DNA from: Tanytarsus gracilentus
Taxonomy: Eukaryota > Arthropoda > Insecta > Diptera > Chironomidae
Assembly (NCBI GenBank): GCA_038502055.1
Contig: JAXRKN010000043.1
Span: forward strand, 7,006,001 to 7,070,000
Reading direction: 5' to 3'
DNA: 64,000 nt
The position numbers and the translations under genes are program-made. Positions 13,088-23,419 of the stretch are shown here, piece by piece. Every line of letters starts with the position of its first letter. Positions within the stretch are counted from its first letter, which is position 1. A model generated the notes under the pieces. That model saw nothing but the letters and a program-made list of their open reading frames with translations, was not told the origin of the DNA and ran no database searches.

Positions 13088-13950
13088 GCGTAACCCACTT
13101 GTAACAGATCAGTATTGAAAATGTAACATGGGGAAGTCCTATTAAGAAGCCAAAAGGGAAGCCTAATGGAAAATATTTTTTGGAAAGCTGAAAGGGAAGC
13201 ATAAGGAAATATTTTTTTTTTGGGAATGTTATTTGCCACTATGTTCCGTTTTCCACTGTTTTCCATTATGTTTTGTTTTCCAATGAGTATCATTATTTCT
13301 ATTTGGCTCAATTGTTACATTTCCCATTGTGTTTCATTTTCCACCATGTTCCATTTTCCATTGTATTCCATTTTCCATTGTGTTCCATTTTCCATCATGT
13401 TCCATTTTCCACTATGTTCCACCATGTTTCATTTTCCACAGTGTTCCATTCTCCACCATGTTTCATTTTCCACAGTGTTCCATTTTCCACTATGTTCCAT
13501 TTTCCACTGTGTTCCACTTTCCACTGTGTTTCATTTTCCACAGTGTTCCATTTTGCACCATGTTTCATTTTCCCCTGTGTTCCATTTTCTACTGTGTTCC
13601 ACTTTCCACTGTATTTCATTTTCCACAATGTTCCATTTCCACAGTGTTCCATTTTCAGATCCATGCCAATCGATTCCTGGTCCAATCCCGAGTTCAACGA
13701 TACCCATGAAGCCATATAAGAGACAATTTGTATGAAAAATGGACATTATGGCGGTCCGTGGCACGACCTGTGGTCATGACCCAAAAAATTCCTAAAATGG
13801 GCTAATATAGACCCTTAGAGCTACCATCTGGCGAAAACCCGAAGTCTCTAGCTGGTCCAGGGGCCGAGATCTCGAAGGAACGGACAGACAGACGGACAGA
13901 CGACGGAAATACGAGCATATAAGCGTTACCACACTTTGTGTGGGTTACGC
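13088..13950. mobile_element. TIR-bounded repeat unit with internal minisatellite
   Basis: GCGTAACCCAC at 13,088-13,098 is matched by its exact complement at 13,940-13,950. The right end also carries a subterminal hairpin from 13,923 to 13,950. Inside lies a tandem array (13,220-13,660), followed by a less AT-rich block (13,740-13,920) containing a CGGACAGACAGACGG-like tract of a kind often seen in repeats. No transposase-like frame is seen, and I could not find a matching target-site duplication. It may be a non-autonomous DNA transposon; the class is unknown. Confidence 0.5.
13220..13660. repeat. Minisatellite, about 20-bp unit
   Basis: Roughly twenty degenerate copies of a unit close to tgttccattttccactgtg in tandem. 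The array lacks stop codons in several frames of both strands. It therefore produces long spurious open frames with Phe/His/Cys-rich translations (for example 13,220-13,735 on the plus strand and 13,395-13,715 on the minus strand). These are not genes. Confidence 0.9.
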
Positions 13951-15338
13951 TAAAAATGATGAAATCTGCATGCAAGAAAAAGTTGTGGATGATTCTCATT
14001 AATTAAGAGACTTTTTCCACTCTCATTACGATTCCGAGGCGACCACCAACAAACATCTCATCGTAGGTTTTATGGCGTCAGGTGTTTTTAATATCTAAAT
14101 TATCGCATTTGAAGTTGGAAGTGTGCCACATCCAAGTCACTGCGACAACACCGTCAAAGGCCATTAAAAAAACATAACTTTTATTTGTGCAATCTAAGAA
14201 ATTACTTTTACTTCGTGAACGTTAATTGAAATTTAATAGCTTGTGGATAGCACTTGCTGTGTACTGTTGAGTTCGCAGTTTTAGCAGCAAAACGTGATAC
14301 ACCGCAAAATAATTTAGTTTTATTTCTTTCATTGAAAGGAAATAAAGAGTTTGGGATGTTCATAAATTAGGTTTTGTCTTAAATGTTGCAAAAATTTAAA
14401 AATTTAACCGTTAAAAAATTATTAAAGGTCCCTCAACTTATGTACAATCCCCTTTTCAGATCGATACAGTGAAAATTTTCAATTTGTGCGAATGAGTTAT
14501 TGCACAAGGTTCCTCAATAATGCAGACACTATTAAATTGCAATTTTTCACTTCGTTCGCATTCAGACAAGGTTAAATTGACATTTTAAGTTATTTTTCAT
14601 GTCGCAGTCAATGAAAAATTGTGAAAAATATTTCCACCCAAAAGCTGTTACTGCGAACATGTTTAATTGCATCACAAGCGAAAGCCAATGTCAATATTGA
14701 CGCGCTCAAACTTTAAATCCTTTCGAAAAACGTGTGCAATTCAGATTGAAAGCGAAACAGCATGGCAATTGACAAGTGAGGTGTGGGTAGATAATCCTTT
14801 CCTAGACAGTTATTTGAATAGAATTTCGAAATTGGAAATTTTCACTCTCGCATGTGAAAATTTTTCCCGCTTCGCCTTCGAACAGATTTTTTTTTGATAA
14901 ACATGACTTTCAATTCATCATTTTTCACTCAATTCCGAATCGAAAACAGAAGTGAAAATATCCCATAATTCATATTTTTTTTTCATGCCGTCACATCTCG
15001 TTGATCTCTTCATTTCAACTCATGACAGAGTCGACTCGCTCACCATGCTCGACTTCCGCTTTCGAGGCCCATTAATATCTTCAAGTGTCAGATGTTATGA
15101 CGCGGGTCTTGCGATTGAATAATTTCATCGTAATGAATTCATTCTCATTCATCATCATCGCTTGGCAAAGTACACATTTAAACAATGGCGAGAAGGGACG
15201 ATGATGAGGGAAAAAGTCAGAAAATGATTAAACTTATTTTTGGACTGTGTTGATAGAGGAAAATTGATAAAAAAATTAATTTAGTTAAAAATCTTTTAAA
15301 TCTTAAAGTTCAGAAAAAAAAATAATAATAAAATGAGG

Positions 15339-15518
15339 TTAAAATATCTCAAAATTTTTGGTTTACTTTGATGATAATTTTTGGTACCTTATTTTTGAAA
15401 TTAAAAAGTACGTTATTAAAATTAACATTAAAAACACAGTAAGCGTAATTTTTAATTTAAAAAAAAGTTACCAAAAATTTATTATACAAAGTAAGCGAAA
15501 AAACTTGCGAGCAGCTGG
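15339..15518. mobile_element. Palindromic hAT-like MITE, copy 2 (degraded left end)
   Basis: Same family as 12,517-12,699. It shares GTTTACTTTG, TTTTTGGTACC, GAAATTAAAAAGTACGTTAT and the right end CAAAGTAAGCGAAAAAACTT followed by GCGAGCAGCTGG. The centre carries an extra AT-rich insertion and the left terminus has diverged, so no target-site duplication is visible. Confidence 0.7.
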
Positions 15519-16397
15519 ATTTCCAAGACATAAAACACCCAAAAAATCCATCAGCTTAAAAATCAAGAATTCATCCCTTCCAGCGGCTTGAAAACTCTCA
15601 CAAAAAAAATCACTTCTACGCAAAGCGACAAGAATAAGATGAATTATGGACGAATCATTTATAAAATTTCGCCATGCGTGCTTACGTGTGCCGCCTAGCT
15701 TTCGCAAAAATATTAAGTGACGTAGAAAAATATCGCAAAATAATTCATGAGCTTATGCGACAAACACCGCGCACAGCATATATATCACATCCACAATCGG
15801 ATTATGCTATCGCTCCTGAGCGTGCGATGTGCACTTAATTTGAATTTAATGTGATTGATTTGCCTTAACAAATTTTCCCATTGATTTTCAATAAAGTTTT
15901 ATGAATATTTCATTATCATTGACGTGCCGATTCGGAGGAGTGATTAGCATAGATCACGACTTTCGATGCCGCGCTCTCATTAACATAAAATTGAATTTGC
16001 TCGCCGAAATGTCGATGATGTAATTATTCACGAGGATCATCTAGATAATTTTTTTGTAAGCGAACTCGTAAACAATGAAAAACCGTCTGTGATGGCACCA
16101 ACAACCCTGAGTGAAAAATCTTTTTTTATGATTCATAACGATTTAACCTCGGCATAAACATTGTTTTATATTGCCTGAGCATTTCTACGACTTCCCTCCC
16201 TCGCGTACCTCCCCACAAATTTATGAATCATATCGGATTACGCACAACATTATTGCTATTCATGGTAGCGAGTAAAAGAGAAACAAATTTAATTTCCTTG
16301 TTAAGGGGTTTGTCTCGCAATTTGGTGTATAAAATGTAACAACACTCTCATGGCGAGAACATCAATTTCAATAAACGTAAATTGGATTATTTTCCAG

Positions 16398-16504
16398 GAG
16401 AGGCAGCATCTTCATTACGAATGAACCGCTTTATCGCTTACCCGCCACGCTGACGACGAAGATGAGAGAAAATATCCTCACTCGAGCTGACTACTAATGA
16501 AAAT
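16398..16504 (+). other. Exon-like segment of unknown origin
   Basis: The segment is preceded by a good 3' splice site (tattttccag) and followed by a strong donor (gtaagt at 16,505). It is clearly richer in GC than its surroundings. One frame stays open for about 32 codons, then reaches a stop 16 bases before the donor; the other two frames close early. If real it is more likely an untranslated or stop-containing exon of a large gene or lncRNA than ordinary coding sequence. It may be chance. Confidence 0.25.
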
Positions 16505-19500
16505 GTAAGTAGCTTTATCTATCCAGATTAAATGCTGAATTGTTTATAAAAAAAAAATTTGCGAAAGTTGTTTTAAAGTGTCAAGTGCATGTTCATGTCA
16601 AAAAGGATGTAATAAAATAAAGTGATTAAAAGTTTTTAATGGAAAAATATTTTTGCCGACTCTCTCATGACCTATTTTTTAAAACCGACGAGTTTTAAAT
16701 TAATTTCTTAATTCCACGAAAATGTATTTAAAACATCCGCCGGCCGGAACCCAATAGACTCATATCATTTATCAATATTCAATGGTAATTAAAATTGAAA
16801 AATTTTAAATGAAATTTTTCGATTAAAATCGTGCTCCGATGTTGACCGTAATAACCACCACCGATACATATATTCGCAGTAAATAAACCTCAAAAGCCCA
16901 CACAAACACTCGAATCTCATAATCATCAATTTGTTTACTGATGCATGCGGCTCATCGGGCGATTTCTCCTCTCGAAAAATGAAACTTAATTTTTGTAAAA
17001 TTAAATATTCGCGTTGTAAATTGAAATTGAATTAAAATGTGACACTTTTTCATCATGCATTCACGTCCATGGAGATCATAATCCAATTTTTTAAGCAACT
17101 CTCGGAGTGATAATGTAATCTTCATAAAATCGGATGGTTGATGATGATTTGATGGTAAAGAGATTATTCTCATGACGCTTGTCGAGCAAGTGAGAGTAAT
17201 TAAAATGAATTAAAGAGATTTCACACAGTTTGATAAGCACTGGTAACGATGGATGGTTTGTAAGGCATCAAAGAATGTTAATTTGAAAAGGTGTCGACGA
17301 GTTGACATTGCGGAAGTCTCTATTCAGCGTATTAGAATGAGTCCATGCAATCGCTCTCGCCAGCAATTTTTTTCATGGATTTTTGTTTATTTTTCCTATT
17401 CATGTTCACCCTTGCCAACTCTTTCGGCTCCTTTATCGCACACTCTCTCGAGCTTTTTAATTAAACTGAAATAAAAATTCAGCACAACCCAACTCAACAT
17501 TGGTGTGAAAAAAATGTGAACTCAACGACATTGTTAGAAAAATAAAAGAGTTCGGGAAAAATGCTTTTAATGGAAATTTTCAATTTAGATATTTGATTAA
17601 ATTTCAGAGTACAAAATTTAATTAACAATTTCTCGGAAAGAAATTTGGATAAGATCAAAAATTAATTGAAACTCTCGTGGAGTTGAAACTCAATTAAATT
17701 CTTCATAAAAAATATTTAAACTGAGAAATTTTTCTGAGGCCGAATTTTTTGTGCATAGCGAAAATTAAATGAATTTCCTACCGACGGATGTGAGAACGCC
17801 ATTAAATTAATTGAGATTTAATTGAAATATAAAAAAGTGCGTACCAATTTCACGGATGTTAAAGTAGGGTTGGCAAGAGATAAATTTAACTGAGATAATT
17901 TTGTGCTGAAACACGATAATTTGAGGAGAAAAATCTGCTTGCGATGAGCAAAATTATTCATGCGAGAAAAAGCTCTTTTTGCAGAAATAAAAGAGTTGTT
18001 AATAAACAACGTGACGTTTGGATCATAAAACTTAGAAAATTGGTTTTAAATTTCCCTCGTTAAGCGAACAATTGTGCACAATGGAGAAGAAAAAAAGGTC
18101 AGCCGATAAATTTTCATTCTCCTTAACCCGAAGTATGACTCAATTAAGAAGCGAACAAATTAATTCAATTTCCAATTCGTTAACTCTTTCTTAACGCGTC
18201 AATTTCTTTTCGCTCCGAAAGTGAACCATTAACGCCAGCTGAACGAATACACGGCATTTTTCTGATTAAAACTTTCAACCGCAACTTTCAAATGAATTAT
18301 TGCTGATGCAAACGAGGAAATTTTTAAAATTATCATCATTTAAAATTGTAGAAAAGTGGATGGAAAATTGAGCAAGTTAATGCACAGCATCATCATCATC
18401 ATCATCGTTGCAGTGGAAGAAGTGTTTAAGAAAATGGCGAAAAATAATTTTAACTTCGATTTATCTTCCGTTTTCCATTTCATTAAACCCATATTTAACG
18501 AGCAAGTAATTGCTGCTGTGAGTGTGCGATGTGTATGGTGTTGGCATTTTTGAGGAAAGGGAGGAAGAGGTTTAATAGCACTTCCTGCTGGCGCAAGCAG
18601 AAATTTTCCTTCGCTTTTCTTAAAGAAGAAATTATTATTCGCATATATTTTGATGATTTTCGTTAGTTATTAGGGAGCGCCATTTGATATTTTCATCCCC
18701 TAACTTCTAAAGCAGGGAAAAATCACAAATAAATTTCAACCCACGTTTTCTAATCTAATTTCTCGGTTGCCACCAAGAACTTCTTCAACTCACATTACTT
18801 TTCGCTTTCGCACTTGTTTCTTCCGTAGGCTTACGTAAAAGTCTCTGGCACAAATTAAGAAATTTTCGCAGCGTATAATTGTTGAGGTATATATAATGAA
18901 TTAATTTAAATTTCAAATGCTAATATCTTTTGGCGTTGTTTTCAGTGCGGTTTCGTAATTTAAAACTTTACACGTTTGCAAATTGATAATTGAGAGGTTT
19001 CACATTCTTTACTAAAAAATTAATTAAACACCTTTTTTTTTGTTATTCACGACAACTTTTGATCTTTATGGAAAAAAATAAATTTATTTTCGAAAAATTA
19101 TGCAAAAGTGTTAAGAAGCTGTCGAGAGGGTGCTTCGTGGTAATTGAGTATTAATTAAAAAGGATTTACATCAATAATGGGTGAGAAGATGATGATGATG
19201 AAATTTTGGGGATGAGACAAAAGTGTCTCAAGGGCCTAACACTTGTTAATGAATTTAGAGAGAGAAAATTTCTGTTGGTTTTATCGTAGCACGATTTATC
19301 AGCTCGAGGCCAGAAAGGGATTTTTCTTCTACCCTTTTCATCGCTCGTTAATTACTTTAAAATTAAATACAACACGAACCGCAAAAATTGATAATTTCAT
19401 TTTGTTTTAATGAAAAAGTCATTCGAGTTTTCCACATTTTATTGACAATTAATTTTTAAATGTGGTGCGCAAATTTTAAACTAAAATGTGAATAAAAATA

Positions 19501-21180
19501 AATTTTATGTAGTCACAAAAAAACACTTTGGACATGAAATAATATTCACCGATTAGTTCTCATTCTCTTCTGCGAATTGCAGCACATACGCGACAATATA
19601 ATTGGATTAATCAACCGGAAAATTAACCGCGTGCAACATTGAATTATGGAAAATATGAATCATTTTTATTCGCCATGTAGATGCCAACAGCCAACCATCT
19701 CGACTCAAAACAATGCAGTCAGACAAGCATGATTTTTCTCCATCATTGTGGCCGCACATAAAATAAAACTACGAGCAGAGGAGGAGAACAATGGGAAACA
19801 TCAGCAATATTTCATTGCAATCGTGTCCGTCCCTTTTCATTTTCATGACATTTTATGCTTTTTTAAAAATTCATTTTCCATTTTCCATTTTAAAAGTGTT
19901 TGTTATGTAGCGCTCGCTCTCACACCCGCCGCCACGTAATTAATATTTGCGTGTGGAGGAAACATTCATCCTCATCATCATCGTCATGAGCGACACACAA
20001 GCACCGAAAGAGTTTTTTTGCATATTAAATGTGTACGATGGCAAACACTTAATTTTATTATTTTTCTATTTAGAAGCAGAGCGCGCATGATAGTTAATTG
20101 CAGAGAATTTTCTGAAGTGAGCAATAAATTTTTTAATAGGTAAATGGTTTTTAAATTTTAAACTCAAAAAATAATAATTTCATAGCTGGTTATTTATGAT
20201 AACGTTTTGATCTATCCACAGCCATGAACTGCAATAAAATATCCACATTGTATGCACTCTTAATACGGTTCAAATTGAATGATTTAATACACTAAAAGCC
20301 TGTTATTGTTTTGACATAATTCATCCATTATGTGCGAGCATAAAGCCCTTTTTGCATGAACTATTCCCATCGGAATGTGCAATTTATAGCGCCTCTCACA
20401 GCATTCATATGTGTATGGCACTCTTTTATCATCTCAAAACAATCAACGGAGAATGAGAAAAAAGTCCAAACAAAATGATTCTCTATAATCGGATTATAAA
20501 GCAATTAACCCCCCATTAAATGGAATTGTGGGTACGCGCACTTCTGCCCCTCTCTATAACAGCAGCCTCTGACTGACAATTCATCATTATTTTCCCTTTT
20601 TTCTCGTCAGCATCCGATATCCATTCTCAGCTCTTTTCTGCTTCTTATTTTTTATTAAGTCGAGGATATTCTGCCGGAAGGCATACGGAAAAAATACATT
20701 AAATGAATGAACGAGGATTTGAAGGCGGCAGAAATGACAAAAAGAGAAATAAATTATTGTCTCTCATGTAATCCAAATTTGATGGACACTTTTCGCATTA
20801 AATATTCATTTCAGACTTTTATTAAAAGCCTATCAATGCTCCGTCTGGTTCAAGATATTTTATAAAATTATTAAAATCGACCTATTGTCTATCTGAGTCA
20901 TCAACATCTTACTCTACCCAAAAATTAATGATCTGAGACCAATTAATTAATTTTTCTATGCTCTCAATCAGCTCATTTCTGATCTTTATTCGCGTAAAAA
21001 TTAAAATGAAAAGATTTAATTGCGTACATAAAATGCAATTGATGAAAGTTGAATGACCTGAGTGATACAACTCTAATTTTTTGTTCGATAATTGGTCTAC
21101 ATTCGAAGTCAAATTATGTGACGAAAGTAAGCGGAAGAAATTTGTAAGCTTTTACGCAAATTATCCTCGATAGATAGAAA

Positions 21181-21427
21181 TTAAAAATCTGCGTTTATGA
21201 AACCTTCAAGAAGAAGTTCGAAAGTGGCTAAAATTGTTAAGTAATTGGTCATCAACCTCAATGTATTTTCATACTCTTGGCTTCCAAAACTATTTGAGTG
21301 AATTAAATCTTTTAATTGTTCAATTTGTGCATTTTTTTTGCTCAAACCAAAGAAAGTAAGAGAATGTCTGAGATTTTTTTCTTCATCTACTTTGGGTGAG
21401 AAATTCAAGTGTATCAAAAGCTACCGA
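21181..21427 (-). CDS. Candidate 3'-terminal coding exon, function unknown
   Basis: On the minus strand a pyrimidine-rich acceptor (tttttcggtag) at about 21,428 is followed by an open frame that begins LLIHLNFSPKVDEEKNLRHS and runs about 80 codons to a stop at 21,181. Its composition (mixed charged and hydrophobic residues, FGLSKKNAQIEQLKDLIHS) looks more protein-like than the surrounding random frames. No upstream exon was found, and the family is not recognised. It lies only about 60 bp from the promoter of the His-rich gene on the other strand. It could be an exon, a pseudogene piece or chance. Confidence 0.25.
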
Positions 21428-21480
21428 AAAATTGCAAGAGAAAGAGAAAAAAAATATTTAAATGTGTGACTCTAAAAATG

Positions 21481-21528
21481 TATAAAAGCCAAACAATTTC
21501 TTCCATCCTCACTCACAAATCAATCAGT
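21481..21528 (+). promoter_or_regulatory. Core promoter of the His-rich secreted gene
   Basis: TATAAAAG at 21,481-21,488 is followed about 30 bp later by an initiator-like TCACTC (near 21,510) and by ATCAGTC (21,523-21,529). The start codon is at 21,582. A strong TATA box suits a highly expressed, tissue-restricted secreted protein. Confidence 0.65.
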
Positions 21529-21581
21529 CTTGTAAGCTTTAACAGCAAAATAAAAAATATTCTCTCAAAGTTCTCTTAAAA

Positions 21582-22391
21582 ATGGCAATTAAATTTGTAA
21601 GTTAAAGGAACGAATAAAAAACAAATTAATAAAATAAAACTTTTTAGATCGCAGTTTTGTGCATTTTGGCTGCTGTCAACGCCATGCCAGGTGGACATGG
21701 TGGTGGTCATGAGCATCATGTTGGAAGCGTCAAAGTTCCTATTCATACCATTCATAAGCATCATTACAAGAAGGTCCCAGAATACAAAATTATCAATGTC
21801 AAAGTCATCAAAGAAGTTAAAGGTGAAAATTTAAAAAACATTAAAATTTTAATCTCAACTTATTTAAATAAATTTTTCTTTAGTTCCATATCCCGTGAAG
21901 GTTCCAATCAAAATTCCATATCCAGTTATTGTTAAGCAACAAATTCACGCAATCCCTGTTCACAAATACCCAGTTCACTCATCAGAACACGTGCATCATC
22001 ATGGAGGTTCTCATCATGGAGGCGAGATAGAAATTAAACACGAAGAAACCAGCGGTATTGACACAAAATTATTATAAATCATTAAAAAATAAACTAAAAT
22101 ATTTTAGGTGGTCACGAGGAGTCAGCCGGACATCATGGAGGCGACGATTCCCACTCATTCGATGGTAAGCAACATCAGAATTTGCAAAATAAGAAATAAT
22201 TTATCAAAAAAACTTTTTAAGGACACTCATTCGGCAAATATGACTTCAGCCTTAAAGATTTCGGCGGTCACAAATCATCTGAACATGGACATGAGGGCCA
22301 TGACAGTCACGATTTTGGCGGACACTCATTCGGAGGTCATGAAGAGTCAGGACATGGTGGACATGACTCGAAAGACGATGGAAAGTGGTAA
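21582..22391 (+). CDS. His/Gly-rich secreted protein, cuticle-like
   Basis: Five exons, 21582-21596, 21648-21822, 21884-22054, 22108-22164 and 22222-22391, give exactly 196 codons including the stop (195 aa). The first 17 residues (MAIKFIAVLCILAAVNA) are a clear signal peptide. The mature part has a Gly/His stretch, then a Val-Pro-Lys-Tyr region (VPYPVKVPIKIPYPVIVKQQ), then His/Gly/Ser-rich repeats (GGHEESAGHHGG, HSFGGHEESGHGGHDSK). It resembles low-complexity structural proteins of insect cuticle or peritrophic matrix, and the histidines could bind metal. The exact family is not recognised. A TATA box lies upstream and AATAAA at 22,478-22,483. The first coding exon is only 5 codons, a layout common in insect cuticular genes. 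Confidence 0.85.
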
Positions 22392-22477
22392 AAACTTTTT
22401 GAAACCCGAACTGACCCATTAAAATTTAACGTTAAGTTTGTTGCTTGTTGAATTTTTCTTATTTGTTAAAATTGAAA

Positions 22478-22483
22478 AATAAA
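22478..22483 (+). terminator. Poly(A) signal of the His-rich gene
   Basis: AATAAA lies 87 bp after the stop codon, on the coding strand. Confidence 0.6.
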
Positions 22484-23106
22484 ATTATCATTGAAATTTA
22501 AAAAAAAGTTTGTTGAATTTTCACCTCAAAAATAAACTACAAAAAAATCATTTTATCCAAGTGAGATAGAAAATGAAGTGAAATTCTTTAGAGATTTCTT
22601 CATTCATTCATGCGTGATGAATAAATAATGGAAAAATTCTTCCACGTTAATATTTCGTTGTGGAGAATTTATGATGATCTGACAGACCACCACCACAGCC
22701 AGTCAGCAACAGCCGCTGGTGAAAACACAAGATGAGATTTTGAATTTGAGTTACTCGAACATCATTAACTTAAGAAGACCGCACTCTTAGAAAATACCGA
22801 AAGAAATTTTCTCCCCTAATTGCAATTAATGTTGGATTTATTCTTGCATGGCTTTGTTAGTCTTTGACGATAAATAGACATTTTCCTCCCCAACTTCTGC
22901 TTTACATGATGAATGAGCGCATTTCAATTGAATTGATGGAAGTTGTAAATCGAGGATTTTGTGGCTCAACGATTTCAGCAATTTCGGGGAATTCGGAAAA
23001 TGATCAGATTTCACTCAAATAGCATGTGAAAATCAATAATTAAAGAAGAACTTTTATGGAAATTTAAATTTTCTTTTTTAATTTAAAATTTATCTCACTT
23101 CATTTT

Positions 23107-23419
23107 ATTAAATTAAATTTCAAAAATTGTAGATAGATGACAAAGAGTGTAATCTTGGAGATATACAGGATGGACGCGCCCGTTTTTGTTTCCTTTTCCA
23201 TAGCTCGAAAGCCAGGTTAAGGTTTAAAACGTAACCATGCAGAACTCTTAAGATTTCTCATAAGAATAGAGTATAAATACCCCTTTTTTCCCCCTCAACA
23301 ATGGACGTCCCCGCGGGAATCGCCCACCTCGGGAGCTGCAACATACGTCTTGAGAAAGACATACTAGCGATCGAACAACCCCTCTTCGTAGATAATTAAA
23401 TTAAATTTCAAAAATTGTA
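23107..23419. repeat. 288-bp unit bounded by an exact 25-bp direct repeat
   Basis: Positions 23,107-23,131 and 23,395-23,419 are identical over 25 bp, and a 7-bp gtagata is also repeated (23,129-23,135 and 23,388-23,394). The enclosed DNA is less AT-rich than its flanks and contains TATAAATA at about 23,272, about 30 bp before a 32-codon frame beginning at an ATG near 23,301. It could be a solo LTR-like remnant or one and a bit monomers of a satellite. The direct repeat is longer than a usual target-site duplication, which favours the satellite or a local duplication. Confidence 0.5.

Larger units (their letters stand above)
13951..21180. other. Non-coding AT-rich stretch with one MITE and one exon-like segment
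   Basis: About 7.2 kb without a recognisable gene. It contains MITE copy 2 (15,339-15,518) and a compositionally distinct, splice-bounded segment at 16,398-16,504. The minus-strand frame at 20,909-21,112 is unconvincing alone but lies just downstream of the candidate exon at 21,181-21,427. Otherwise I see nothing in it. Confidence 0.5.

Noticed and set aside
13220..13764. Long overlapping open frames in five reading frames on both strands
   Set aside because: They arise from a stop-poor minisatellite; the translations are simple Phe/His/Cys or Asn/Gly/Trp repeats.
13802..13999. 65-codon minus-strand frame with a SVRLSVRSFE-like stretch
   Set aside because: It reads through the CGGACAGACAGACGG repeat tract inside the TIR-bounded unit; typical repeat artefact.
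21121..21150. A segment resembling the right end of the MITE (agtaagcgg..tttgtaagct)
   Set aside because: Only about 25 bases match loosely and no left arm is present.
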